Assembly (NCBI RefSeq): GCF_947258575.1
Contig: NZ_CAMYIV010000002.1
Span: 248,001 to 312,000, forward strand
Direction of reading: 5' to 3'
DNA length: 64,000 bases
Origin: an uncultured Alcanivorax sp.
GTDB lineage: Bacteria > Pseudomonadota > Gammaproteobacteria > Pseudomonadales > Alcanivoracaceae
The notes under the pieces were generated by a model. It had not been told where the DNA came from. It saw nothing but the letters and a program-made list of their open reading frames with translations, and did no database searches. A program made the position numbers and the translations under genes. Of the stretch, positions 18,983-32,021 are shown piece after piece (the first letter of the stretch is position 1; each line of letters opens with the position of its first letter).

Positions 18983-20884
18983 ATGCAAGACGCGCAACAA
19001 TTACTGCAACAAACATTCAAGCTCCCGACCTTTCGTCCCGGTCAGCAGGCAGTCATCGACGCGCTGCTGGCTGGCCGCTCGGCGTTGGCGGTGTTTCCTA
19101 CCGGCGGCGGTAAAAGCCTCTGTTACCAGTTGCCGGCATTGATGCTGGATGGGCTGACGCTGGTGGTGTCGCCGTTGATTGCGCTGATGAAGGATCAGGT
19201 GGACCAGCTCAATCGCCTGAATATTCCGGCAGCACGACTGGATTCCAGTGTCGACGCCGGAGAGTTGCAGGCCATCTATCAAGGTCTCGACGAAGGCACT
19301 ATCAAGCTGCTCTATGTGGCGCCGGAGCGTCTCGCCAATGAGCGTTTCCTGGCCCGGTTGAAGCGCCTGTCTATCAGCATGATGGCAGTGGATGAGGCGC
19401 ACTGTGTGTCCGAGTGGGGGCATAACTTTCGACCCGACTATCTGAAGCTGGCGCAGCTGGCCCGGGATCTCAAGGTGGGCCGGGTGCTGGCGCTGACCGC
19501 CACGGCCACCCCGCAGGTGGCAGAGCAGATTTGCGATAGTTTCGACATCGCCGGGGCGGATCATATTCAGACCGGTTTTTTTCGTCCCAATCTGGCCCTG
19601 GCGGTGCGCCCTTGCCGTACTGCCGAGCGTGATCAGTACCTGCTGGATCAGCTCACCAGTCGGCCTGCTGAACCCGCTATCGTGTATGTGACTTTGCAGA
19701 AGACCGCCGAGACGGTGGCGGCCTTTTTGCAGGCACAGGGATTTAATGCCCAGGCCTACCACGCCGGGCTCAAAGATGAGCCCCGCCATCAGGTGCAGGA
19801 GGCGTTCATGGCCGGGGAGACCGACATCGTGGTTGCCACCATCGCTTTCGGCATGGGGATCGACAAGGCCGACATTCGCGCGATCTATCACTACAACCTG
19901 CCCAAATCCCTGGAAAACTATATGCAGGAAATTGGCCGGGCCGGTCGCGACGGACAATCCTCCCATTGCCATCTGCTTGCCAACCGGGATGACCTGACGG
20001 TGCTGGAGAATTTCACCTATGGGGATACACCGGACGGTGAGTCGCTGGCTGCCCTGATTCGCTGGCTGTTGTCGCAGCCGGGGCAATTCGACCTTGCCGT
20101 TCATGAGTTGTCCGGGCAGTTCGATGTGCGGCCTCTGGTCATCAACACCTTGCTGACCTACCTGGAACTGGAAGGGGTGATCCGCGCTACGGCGCCGTTC
20201 TATACCGAATACAAGGTGGCTTTCCAGGGTTCGAGGGAAGAGATTCTTGCCGGCTTCAACCCGGAGCGGGCCGCTTTTCTGGAGCGCCTGTTTGCCACTG
20301 GTAAGGAGGGTCGAGTTTGGCTGACCTTGCGGCCCATCGACGCCGCCCAGACACTGGGCGATGATCGATTGCGGATCCTCAATGCCCTGAACTATCTGGA
20401 ACAGCAGCAGATGATCGAGCTACGGGTGGCCGGTGTGCGTCAGGGGTATCGAATGCTCAACCCGCCAGCGGAAAGTGAGCCCTTGATCGTGCGGATGCAG
20501 GAGCAGTTTGCCCTGCGTGAGCAGCGCGATATCCAGCGCTTGCAGCAGGTGTGTGACTGGGCGGGGAGTGGTGATTGTCACCAGCAGGCATTGGTCGGCT
20601 ATTTCGGCGAGACTCTCGCGCAGCCCTGCGGCCAGTGCAGCGCCTGCCTCGGCGAACAGCCGCAGTTGCCGTCCCGTCGCCACCGTGCACCGGACCCGGC
20701 AGTGATTCACGCCATGCGTGAGGAAAACCACCAGGCCCTGACCACGCCCCGGCAGTTGGCCCGCTTTCTCTGCGGCATCACCAGCCCCAGAGCCAGCCGA
20801 GCCCGCCTGGCCCGACACCCGTCGTTCGGCTCACAGATGGGGGCGCCGTTTTCCGAGGTGCTGGCCGCCTGTAAGGGCGACTGA
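18983..20884 (+). CDS. RecQ-family ATP-dependent DNA helicase with unusual C-terminal order
   Basis: 3'-5' superfamily-2 DNA helicase of the RecQ type, expected to act in recombination and fork repair. It has 633 residues. Walker A is FPTGGGKSLCYQLPAL (near residue 35-50), the DEAH box VDEAHCVSEWGHNFRPDY, and motif VI EIGRAGRDGQ. In canonical RecQ a zinc domain follows at once. Here about 150 residues of winged-helix-like sequence come first, and the cysteines (C524, C532, C549, C552) lie near the end. No clear HRDC domain is visible. It is recQ-like, but perhaps not the orthologue of E. coli RecQ. Confidence 0.85.
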   Translation: MQDAQQLLQQTFKLPTFRPGQQAVIDALLAGRSALAVFPTGGGKSLCYQLPALMLDGLTLVVSPLIALMKDQVDQLNRLNIPAARLDSSVDAGELQAIYQGLDEGTIKLLYVAPERLANERFLARLKRLSISMMAVDEAHCVSEWGHNFRPDYLKLAQLARDLKVGRVLALTATATPQVAEQICDSFDIAGADHIQTGFFRPNLALAVRPCRTAERDQYLLDQLTSRPAEPAIVYVTLQKTAETVAAFLQAQGFNAQAYHAGLKDEPRHQVQEAFMAGETDIVVATIAFGMGIDKADIRAIYHYNLPKSLENYMQEIGRAGRDGQSSHCHLLANRDDLTVLENFTYGDTPDGESLAALIRWLLSQPGQFDLAVHELSGQFDVRPLVINTLLTYLELEGVIRATAPFYTEYKVAFQGSREEILAGFNPERAAFLERLFATGKEGRVWLTLRPIDAAQTLGDDRLRILNALNYLEQQQMIELRVAGVRQGYRMLNPPAESEPLIVRMQEQFALREQRDIQRLQQVCDWAGSGDCHQQALVGYFGETLAQPCGQCSACLGEQPQLPSRRHRAPDPAVIHAMREENHQALTTPRQLARFLCGITSPRASRARLARHPSFGSQMGAPFSEVLAACKGD

Positions 20885-25129
<4,245 letters not shown>

Positions 25130-25186
25130 ATGATGCCGGATACCAGAACCAGCAGGGCAGGGACGGAATCTGGCAAGCGGGAGGCC

Positions 25187-25492
25187 ATGCAGCTGTCTCC
25201 CGCCAGTCAGATTGTGATTGCTCTGTTGGCTCTGGTATTTGTTGGCCTGCAGGCCCGGCTGTGGTTTGGTGAGGGCAGTCTGCGTCATGTGGCGACACTG
25301 GAAAAAGAGGTGGCCACACTCAAGCAGAGCAATGCCAAACTGAACGAACGCAACCGGCTGATGGCAGCCGATGTGAAAGATCTCAAGCAGGGCACCGAAG
25401 CGGTGGAAGAGATCGCCCGCAAGGATCTGGGCATGATCCGCGACGGTGAAAGTTTTTTCCTGATTCTCGAACAACCCCGGGGCGGTGAGTGA
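25187..25492 (+). CDS. ftsB: Cell division protein FtsB
   Basis: Small bitopic divisome protein that links FtsL and FtsQ. From ATG 25187 it has 101 residues, close to the family's 103. It has a membrane helix IVIALLALVFVGLQARLWF, the WFGEGSL motif, a coiled coil over about 30-70, and a C-terminal DLGMIRDGESFF segment. The start is uncertain: GGGAGG lies only two bases before 25187, and an earlier ATG at 25130, just after the eno stop, would add 19 hydrophilic residues. Confidence 0.9.
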   Translation: MQLSPASQIVIALLALVFVGLQARLWFGEGSLRHVATLEKEVATLKQSNAKLNERNRLMAADVKDLKQGTEAVEEIARKDLGMIRDGESFFLILEQPRGGE

Positions 25493-26202
25493 ATCCTGTC
25501 ATTAACGGCCCTCTCTTTGCGGTGGTACCGGCTGCCGGTATCGGTGAACGCATGGGGGCGGGTTTTCCCAAGCAGTACCTGTCACTGGCCGGCAAGACCC
25601 TGGCCGAGCATACCCTCAATCGTTTGTTATCGTTTGCCCCCATCGACCGGGTGTTGGTAGCCGTATCCGCTCAGGATCCCTGGTGGCCGACGCTGGGGGT
25701 GTCCACGCATTCGCGTATTGCCACTGTCAGTGGCGGAGCCGCTCGGGCCCAATCCGTGCGCAACGGCGTCGCCAGGGCGCTGGAGCTGGGTGGAGAGAAC
25801 GCCTGGGTGCTGGTTCATGATATGGCCCGGCCTCTGGTACGGTTGTCAGACATTCAGAACCTGCTCGACCAGACCGACAGTCAGGGCGCTATATTGGCCT
25901 TGCCGGTGGTAGATACCATCAAGCAGGCCGATGAGGGCAACCATATTGCCGCCACTCTGGATCGTGACTGTATCTGGCGGGCGCTGACGCCGCAGTTGTT
26001 CCCTGCTCGTGCGTTGCACGATGCCCTGCAGGGTGATCTGACCGGCATTACCGATGAAGCCTCTGCCATGGAACGAGTGGGACGCCGTCCGGCGTTGGTG
26101 GCGGGGCATGGTGACAATATCAAGGTTACCGTCCCGGAAGATCTTGCACTGGCCCGTTTCTATCTGGCCTGCCAGCTGGGCGACGAGGAGAGCATGCTGT
26201 GA
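25489..26202 (+). CDS. ispD: 2-C-methyl-D-erythritol 4-phosphate cytidylyltransferase
   Basis: MEP-pathway enzyme that joins CTP and methylerythritol phosphate. It has 237 residues. The nucleotide-binding loop is [20 protein letters not shown], the substrate segment is [11 protein letters not shown], and [10 protein letters not shown] closes the fold. The GTG start overlaps the ftsB stop by four bases, and its end overlaps ispF in the same way. Confidence 0.96.
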   Translation: MNPVINGPLFAVVPAAGIGERMGAGFPKQYLSLAGKTLAEHTLNRLLSFAPIDRVLVAVSAQDPWWPTLGVSTHSRIATVSGGAARAQSVRNGVARALELGGENAWVLVHDMARPLVRLSDIQNLLDQTDSQGAILALPVVDTIKQADEGNHIAATLDRDCIWRALTPQLFPARALHDALQGDLTGITDEASAMERVGRRPALVAGHGDNIKVTVPEDLALARFYLACQLGDEESML

Positions 26203-26678
26203 GTATTCGTATCGGCCAGGGCTTCGATGTGCATGCGTTCACAGACGGTGACCACGTGATGCTGGGCGGTGTGGCGATCCCTCACAGCCATGGACTCAAG
26301 GCTCACTCGGATGGTGATGTGGCCCTGCATGCCCTGTCGGATGCCTTGCTCGGAGCTCTGGCTCTGGGGGATATCGGTCACTACTTCCCGGACACCGATC
26401 CGCAATGGCAGGGCGCGGATTCTGGCACCTTGTTGGCGGCGATCTATCAGGATGTGACCGCGGCCGGCTGGCAATTGGGCAATGCGGATATCACCGTCAT
26501 CTGCCAGGCCCCTAAACTGGCTCCTCATATTGGCGCCATGCGCCAGCGCATTGCCGATCTGCTCGATTGCGAGGTGGGGCAGGTTTCCGTCAAGGCGACG
26601 ACCACCGAAAAACTCGGTTTCACTGGTCGCAAGGAAGGTATTGCGGTGCAGGCCGTGGTACTTGTGGAGTCTCGATGA
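26199..26678 (+). CDS. ispF: 2-C-methyl-D-erythritol 2,4-cyclodiphosphate synthase
   Basis: Cyclises CDP-ME 2-phosphate with release of CMP. It has 159 residues and is a zinc-dependent trimer. The ligands and active-site residues are in GQGFDVHAF and [17 protein letters not shown], followed by [11 protein letters not shown] and [16 protein letters not shown]. The GTG start lies within the end of ispD, and the stop codon overlaps the truD ATG as ATGA. Confidence 0.97.
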   Translation: MSIRIGQGFDVHAFTDGDHVMLGGVAIPHSHGLKAHSDGDVALHALSDALLGALALGDIGHYFPDTDPQWQGADSGTLLAAIYQDVTAAGWQLGNADITVICQAPKLAPHIGAMRQRIADLLDCEVGQVSVKATTTEKLGFTGRKEGIAVQAVVLVESR

Positions 26679-27706
26679 GTCTTCCCTGCGCCCATGGCGG
26701 CCCGGCATCCACGGGGGTGCTGAAAGCTTCCCCGGCGGACTTTCAGGTATTCGAGCACATGCATGTGCGCCCGGAAGGCGAGGGCGAGCACCTGTGGCTG
26801 GAGATTGAGAAGACCGGCTGGAACACCGAGGATGTGGCGTTGTTACTGGCCAAACAGGCGGGCGTGCACCGCCTGGCTGTAGGCTACAGCGGGCTTAAAG
26901 ATAAGCATGCCATTACCCGCCAGTGGTTCAGCCTGCATCTGCCCGGCAAGGCAGACCCTGAGTTTGACTGGCCGCCAGGGCTGAGGGTGCTTCAAGGCCT
27001 TCGCCACCGCCGCAAGCTGAACCGGGGTACTCATCGTGCCAACGGTTTTGTGCTTCGTGTCACCGATTTCCAGGGGGATCGCCAGCAGCTGGAACAACAA
27101 CTGGCCACCATTGAGCGTCAGGGCGTGCCCAACTATTTTGGTGAACAACGCTTTGGTCGCGGTGCCGGTAACCTGGTGCGGGGAACTGAGTGGTTGTGTG
27201 GGGGTGAAGCGCCGCGCAAGAAAGCGCTGCGCGGCCTGTGGCTGTCAGCGGTGCGCAGCGACTTATTCAACCAGGTCCTTGCCGAGCGCGTTAACCGACA
27301 ATGCTGGGACCGGGTACTGGCCGGTGATCTGCTGCAGCCGCAAGGGAGCCGCGGCCTGTTCCCTGCGGACGACGACACAGATGCCTACGAAAGAGTGATT
27401 GCCGGTGAGGTTCATCCAACCGCCCCTTTGCCGGGGGTGCCGGGCATGGCATCATCTGGCCCTTGCCGGGAACTGGAACAGCAAATACTCGCACCCTACG
27501 CCACCGTAATTGATGGCCTGTGCCGCGTCGGCGTTGACGAAGCCCGCCGGGCAACACGGTTGCCGGTACGGGAATTGCAGTGGTCCTGGCAAACTGAAAG
27601 GGAAGGGGAAGTGTGCCTGGAGCTGGCGTTTACGCTGCCCACAGGCGCTTTTGCCACGACAGTCATGGCGGAAATAATAAAACCTGAGTCACAAACCGCA
27701 GGTTAA
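26675..27706 (+). CDS. truD: tRNA pseudouridine(13) synthase
   Basis: Makes pseudouridine 13 in tRNA-Glu and others. It has 343 residues from the ATG that overlaps the ispF stop. The catalytic Asp lies in [33 protein letters not shown] and [17 protein letters not shown] are family signatures flanking the insertion domain. In E. coli and relatives surE follows; here the next gene is pcm. Confidence 0.96.
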   Translation: MSLPCAHGGPASTGVLKASPADFQVFEHMHVRPEGEGEHLWLEIEKTGWNTEDVALLLAKQAGVHRLAVGYSGLKDKHAITRQWFSLHLPGKADPEFDWPPGLRVLQGLRHRRKLNRGTHRANGFVLRVTDFQGDRQQLEQQLATIERQGVPNYFGEQRFGRGAGNLVRGTEWLCGGEAPRKKALRGLWLSAVRSDLFNQVLAERVNRQCWDRVLAGDLLQPQGSRGLFPADDDTDAYERVIAGEVHPTAPLPGVPGMASSGPCRELEQQILAPYATVIDGLCRVGVDEARRATRLPVRELQWSWQTEREGEVCLELAFTLPTGAFATTVMAEIIKPESQTAG

Positions 27707-27754
27707 CCCTGAGTGATCCGCCGAGAGGCACATCCAGAGGCAAAAGAAGTACAG

Positions 27755-28417
27755 ATGGATATCCAACTTAGTGGCATCGGCATGACCTCTGCACGGACCC
27801 GGGATCGTCTGGTGCAGCGGCTGCGTGATGCCGGTATCAGTGACGAACGTGTGCTTGATGCCATCCGCAATACGCCGCGTCACCTGTTTATTGAAGAAGC
27901 TCTGGCACACCAGGCCTACGACGATACGGCATTGCCCATCGGCCACGGACAGACCATTTCCCAGCCCTGGGTGGTGGCACGTATGACCGAATTGTTGATC
28001 GCCAACGGCAGACCAACCAAGGTGCTCGAGATCGGCACAGGCTGTGGTTATCAAACGGCAGTGCTGGCCCAATTCTGTGACGCCCTCTATTCCGTGGAAC
28101 GCATCCGGCCATTACAGGATCAGGCGCGCAAGCGTTTGATGAAGCTGGGCCTGGCTCGGGTACAGCTCAAACACGCGGATGGTGGCTTTGGCTGGAAGAG
28201 TGAAGCCCCCTTTGATGCGATCCTGGCTGCCTGCGCCCGTGCGGACATTCCTGATGATCTGTTGTCACAACTGGCAGACGGTGGCCGTTTGGTGATGCCA
28301 GTGGGCGGTGATCGTCAGCAGATCCTTACTGTGGTCGATCGTGATGGCGACCAGTTCCATGTGCAATCACTGGATGCTGTCCGCTTCGTGCCATTCCAGC
28401 GTGGGGTGATGCGGTAG
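27755..28417 (+). CDS. pcm: Protein-L-isoaspartate O-methyltransferase
   Basis: Methylates isoaspartyl residues so that damaged proteins can be repaired. From ATG 27755 it has 220 residues. A GTG at 27713 would add fourteen. The family block NTPRHLFIEEALAHQAYDD is followed by ALPIGHGQTISQPWVVARM, and the SAM-binding motif is VLEIGTGCGYQTAVLA. It is cytosolic and lies 48 bp after truD with no surE between. Confidence 0.95.
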   Translation: MDIQLSGIGMTSARTRDRLVQRLRDAGISDERVLDAIRNTPRHLFIEEALAHQAYDDTALPIGHGQTISQPWVVARMTELLIANGRPTKVLEIGTGCGYQTAVLAQFCDALYSVERIRPLQDQARKRLMKLGLARVQLKHADGGFGWKSEAPFDAILAACARADIPDDLLSQLADGGRLVMPVGGDRQQILTVVDRDGDQFHVQSLDAVRFVPFQRGVMR

Positions 28418-28420
28418 GGC

Positions 28421-28523
28421 AGCTACTAGCTACTAGCTGCGAGTAAAACAAGCACTTTTCTTTAGTTAGGGGTCGCGCTTCGTTTGGGGCGAGCCCCACC
28501 CTGAAAGCTAGAAGCTAGAAGCT
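28421..28523. repeat. AGCTACTAGCT-type inverted repeat after pcm
   Basis: AGCTACTAGCTACTAGCT (28421-28438) and AGCTAGAAGCTAGAAGCT (28506-28523) are inverted arms matching at 16 of 18 positions, each an internal tandem duplication. The spacer holds TGCGAG and a GC-rich GGGGCGAGCCCC palindrome. It shares arm sequence and the TGCGAG core with 16126-16173. Confidence 0.65.
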
Positions 28524-28539
28524 CTTTTCAAGGACTAAC

Positions 28540-29448
28540 ATGATTCGACCCGGTATTTTCTTTCGCGGCATGGCCATGGGCGCAGCTGATGTGGTGCCTG
28601 GGGTCTCTGGTGGCACCCTGGCGTTGATCACCGGCATTTATGAAGAGTTGATCGATACTCTGGGCGGGCTGACGCCGCGTTTGCTGAAGGTATGGCACCA
28701 GCAAGGCGTTGTGGCGTTCTGGCAACAGGCCAATCTGACGTTTCTGGTGACGCTGCTGGCGGGAATATTCACCAGTATTGCCGTGCTGGCCCGTCTGATA
28801 ACCTGGTTGTTGGACACGCACCCGGTGCCGGTATGGGCGTTCTTCAGTGGCCTGATTCTGGCCAGCATCTTCCTAGTATTGAAACCCCTGCGAAAGCGGG
28901 GCCCGGTGCAGATCGCCGCCTTTGTGGCGGGCACTGGCATTGCCGTGGCCATCGGGCTGGCGCCGGCGCTGTCAGCGGTGGGCAGTGGTGCAACGGTGTT
29001 CTTCTTCAGCGGCATGCTCGCCATCTGCGCCATGATCCTGCCCGGCATTTCCGGCAGTTTTATCCTTCTTTTACTGGGAATGTACCAACCGGTGCTGGAG
29101 GCAGTGAAGCAAGGTGAGATACCGTTGTTACTGGCCTTTATGGCCGGCTGTGCCATCGGGCTGTTGAGTTTTGTACATGTGCTCAAATGGACCCTGCACC
29201 GATATCACGACACCGTGATGGCCTTGCTGGCCGGGTTCATGGCCGGGTCGTTGCTGAAGCTGTGGCCCTGGCGGGTATCGGGTGAACAAGGTCTGGAAGA
29301 TCGTTGGTTGTCACCGGCGCAATATGCCAGTGAAACCGGTGACGGTTCGCAATTGGCATTGGCCCTGCTGGCCGCGCTGGTCGCGGCAATGCTGGTGTGG
29401 CTACTGTATCGGCTGGCGCCAGTGCATAATGTTGCGCAGGATTCGTAA
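28540..29448 (+). CDS. DUF368 membrane protein, probable undecaprenyl-phosphate transporter (PopT type)
   Basis: The 302-residue polytopic membrane protein begins FRGMAMGAADVVPGVSGGTLAL, the DUF368 signature, and repeats the related LPGISGSFILLLLG near residue 165, as expected for an inverted-repeat transporter. DUF368 proteins have been shown to recycle undecaprenyl phosphate across the inner membrane. The family assignment is clear and the substrate is taken from the family. It sits beside an NlpD-like cell-wall protein, in keeping with an envelope role. Confidence 0.85.
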   Translation: MIRPGIFFRGMAMGAADVVPGVSGGTLALITGIYEELIDTLGGLTPRLLKVWHQQGVVAFWQQANLTFLVTLLAGIFTSIAVLARLITWLLDTHPVPVWAFFSGLILASIFLVLKPLRKRGPVQIAAFVAGTGIAVAIGLAPALSAVGSGATVFFFSGMLAICAMILPGISGSFILLLLGMYQPVLEAVKQGEIPLLLAFMAGCAIGLLSFVHVLKWTLHRYHDTVMALLAGFMAGSLLKLWPWRVSGEQGLEDRWLSPAQYASETGDGSQLALALLAALVAAMLVWLLYRLAPVHNVAQDS

Positions 29449-29536
29449 GTATTGAATTTCCGGTACCGTAATCCGGTGCCATTTCGAGGGAGTGGTTAAT
29501 GGCGTGCCAACACCCGACAGGTAGCGACTCATTCTG

Positions 29537-30325
29537 ATGCGTGTCCTGGCGACGGCATTGATCTTCGTGATGGTAAGCGGCTGCAGTGCGGGAAACTTTG
29601 CACCGGTCGTTGATATCTATGGTCAAGAGCCGCGAACCAGCAAGGTCACCGCTGGCACCCATGAAGTGCGCGGGGGAGAAACCTTATATTCCATCGCCTG
29701 GCGTTATGGTTGGGACTATCGTGAGCTGGCCAGGGCCAACAGGATTCCGGCGCCCTATACCATCTATCCGGGGCAGCGTATTTCCCTGGCGCTGAAAGCG
29801 CCCTCCAGCGGTACTTCATCGGCCTCCTCAAGTACCAGTAAACCGGCACCGAAAGCCCAGGACAAACCCACCAGCAAACCGGCACCCGCCAAGCAGCAAA
29901 AAACACCTGCGCCCAAACCCTCTGCGACTGCTTCTGCAGGCTCCACGGTGGGCCCGGTGAGCTGGCGCTGGCCGGCAGGCGGGCAGGTGGTAGAAACCTT
30001 TTCCAGTGACAACCATGGCCGCAAGGGCATTGCCATTTCCGGTAAAACCAACAGCCCGGTAGTGGCAGCGGCGGATGGGCGAGTGGTGTATCGTGGCAGT
30101 GGCCTGACCGGTTACGGCAATCTGTTGATTCTCAAACACAGTGATCGCTGGCTGAGTGCCTATGCCCACAATGACAGGATGCTGGTCAAGGAAGGAGATG
30201 CGGTAAAGGCAGGACAGCAGATCGCCGCCATGGGAGCCACTGGTACTTTCCGTACCCAGTTGCACTTTGAAATTCGCAAGGATGGCAAACCGGTAGATCC
30301 GCTCACCTACTTGCCCAAGAAATAA
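29537..30325 (+). CDS. nlpD: NlpD-like LysM/M23 lipoprotein, probable amidase activator
   Basis: It has 262 residues. A lipoprotein signal has its lipobox Cys at residue 16 (MVSGCSAG). A LysM domain at about 41-86 (GETLYSIAWRYGW) is followed by an Ala/Pro/Lys/Ser linker. A C-terminal M23 domain lies at about 145-260. Catalytic zinc ligands are missing: the usual GxDI reads GIAIS and HLHFE reads QLHFEI. This degenerate state is typical of NlpD and EnvC, which activate amidases rather than cut peptidoglycan. Unlike many gammaproteobacteria, rpoS does not follow. Confidence 0.88.
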   Translation: MRVLATALIFVMVSGCSAGNFAPVVDIYGQEPRTSKVTAGTHEVRGGETLYSIAWRYGWDYRELARANRIPAPYTIYPGQRISLALKAPSSGTSSASSSTSKPAPKAQDKPTSKPAPAKQQKTPAPKPSATASAGSTVGPVSWRWPAGGQVVETFSSDNHGRKGIAISGKTNSPVVAAADGRVVYRGSGLTGYGNLLILKHSDRWLSAYAHNDRMLVKEGDAVKAGQQIAAMGATGTFRTQLHFEIRKDGKPVDPLTYLPKK

Positions 30326-30353
30326 CGCCTCTGCTTACCAATGGAACCCATCC

Positions 30354-31274
30354 ATGACCAGTGAAACCCGCCGGGAACACCGCCTTTTGATGATTGCCGC
30401 ATTGGCATCAATCTTTACGGCGTTGCTGCTGATCGCGGCCAAGACGGTGGCCTGGCTAATGACCGGCTCGGTGAGCCTGCTGGCATCGCTGGTGGACTCG
30501 GTGATGGATTCGCTGGCCTCGCTGATCAATTTCTTTGCCATTCGTTATTCTCTGGTGCCTGCCGATGAAGAGCACCGCTTTGGCCATGGCAAGGCTGAAG
30601 CGCTGGCGGGGTTGGGGCAGGCAATTTTCATTGCCGGCTCGTCAATATTCCTGATTCAGCAGTCCGTTTTCAAACTGATGGATCCGCAACCGATTGAGCA
30701 GAATGCCGTGGGGGTAGCAGTGATGGTGTTTTCCATCGCGCTGACCTTCGGACTGCTGCTGATCCAGAAATTCGTGGTCAGAGAGACCGGCTCAACCGCC
30801 ATTGAGGCTGATTCACTTCACTATCTGTCAGATCTGTCAGTAAACGCCGGGATCATTCTGGTGTTGGTGGTCAGCCAGTATGGTTTTCTGTGGCTGGATG
30901 GCGCCATGGGGTTGGTGATTGCCTTGTTTATTCTTTACAGCGCCTGGTCGATTGCCGGCGAGTCCATTCAGTTGCTGCTGGATCGGGAGATTCCCGGTGA
31001 TGTGCGTGATGTAATCGGGGCCATTGTGGCGGAACACGCCCCGGCACTGGGGTTTCATGACCTGCGTACCCGCCAGTCTGGCCGCACCCAGTTTATTCAG
31101 TTACATGTGGATATGGATCAGAACCTGTCGCTGCGTGAGGCCCATGACCTGGCTGAGCGTATCGAGCAGGGGATCCGGCAGGCCTATCCGGCGGCGGATG
31201 TGATTATCCACCAGGATCCGGTGGCGGTAGGCCCCAGCGTGCCGGTGGCGCGCCCCCATCACAGCGATTCCTGA
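30354..31274 (+). CDS. fieF: Cation diffusion facilitator, FieF-like (Fe/Zn efflux)
   Basis: Proton-coupled exporter of divalent metals in the inner membrane. It has 306 residues with about six membrane helices and a cytosolic C-terminal domain. The metal-site motifs are SLVDSVMDSLASL in helix 2 and HYLSDL in helix 5. The loop PADEEHRFGHGKAEALAGL matches FieF closely. The C-terminal domain ends with HQDP before a short His-rich tail. The gene starts 28 bp after nlpD. Metal preference cannot be read from the sequence. Confidence 0.88.
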   Translation: MTSETRREHRLLMIAALASIFTALLLIAAKTVAWLMTGSVSLLASLVDSVMDSLASLINFFAIRYSLVPADEEHRFGHGKAEALAGLGQAIFIAGSSIFLIQQSVFKLMDPQPIEQNAVGVAVMVFSIALTFGLLLIQKFVVRETGSTAIEADSLHYLSDLSVNAGIILVLVVSQYGFLWLDGAMGLVIALFILYSAWSIAGESIQLLLDREIPGDVRDVIGAIVAEHAPALGFHDLRTRQSGRTQFIQLHVDMDQNLSLREAHDLAERIEQGIRQAYPAADVIIHQDPVAVGPSVPVARPHHSDS

Positions 31275-31391
31275 TACGCCTTTCTGGCCGCTTGTTCTGT
31301 GCGGTCAAGCCTCCCTGTCAGAGTAAACACATTGTATTCATGTGGTCTTTTGAGTAGCTTCAAGGCTGTGTTTCTGCGTTGAGGACAGACC

Positions 31392-32021
31392 ATGAAAAGC
31401 CAGCTTCAGGCGCGGCGGGTTTCCGCCATCTGGCAACAGGGCATGGCCCGCCGGCGGTTTCTGAAATGGGGCCTGCTGGGCTCCGCAGGTGTGGCGGCTG
31501 TGGCCGCCGGGGGCTTCGCCTTCTTGCGCCGCTCCCCTCTGGACAAGCAAGCGGCTCCGGCCTGGGCACAAGGCCTGTCCGAGGCGGAATACCATCTCTT
31601 CAACCGGGCACGCCAGGTACTGTTGCCCGTTGATGGCACCACTTTGCTGCCCAGCGAGCAGGTGCCAGTTGTGCAGAATGTGCAAACCCTGTTGGGGCAT
31701 TTGCACCCACTGACGCGAAAGGAGGTGGCGGCCGGCCTGGGTCTGTTTGATAACGCTGCGGTGTTCACGCTAGGCAGCCGTTTTGTCGATTTGAATGATG
31801 ACGATGCCCGGGCCTATTTCGATAGTTGGGGCCAGGGCAATGTGATCCAGCGGACCCTGGCCACGGTTATCAAGCAGCTCGTCTATAGTGCCTACTGGCA
31901 GGATTCCGCCACCTGGCCACCCACGGAGTTCGATGGACCGGTGAGTGACAAGTGGGGGCTGGAATACCTGGGTAATGCACCGCTGCCTGACAGTGTTGCT
32001 GATGGGGAGGCGCGGGCATGA
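31392..32021 (+). CDS. Tat-exported gluconate 2-dehydrogenase subunit 3-like protein (pair 1)
   Basis: It has 209 residues with a twin-arginine signal, ARRRFLKWGLLGS, and a hydrophobic segment up to about residue 45. The rest resembles the small subunit of membrane gluconate, sorbitol and FAD-glucose dehydrogenases: LPSEQVPVVQNVQTLL, then a C-terminal KWGLEYLGNAPLP. In that family the small subunit carries the Tat signal for a signal-less GMC partner. Its stop overlaps the ATG of the GMC gene by four bases, fitting a 1:1 complex. Confidence 0.8.
   Translation: MKSQLQARRVSAIWQQGMARRRFLKWGLLGSAGVAAVAAGGFAFLRRSPLDKQAAPAWAQGLSEAEYHLFNRARQVLLPVDGTTLLPSEQVPVVQNVQTLLGHLHPLTRKEVAAGLGLFDNAAVFTLGSRFVDLNDDDARAYFDSWGQGNVIQRTLATVIKQLVYSAYWQDSATWPPTEFDGPVSDKWGLEYLGNAPLPDSVADGEARA

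Noticed and set aside
29537-30325. Active M23 endopeptidase
   Set aside because: The expected metal ligands are replaced (GIAIS and QLHFEI), so a non-catalytic NlpD-type role is preferred.
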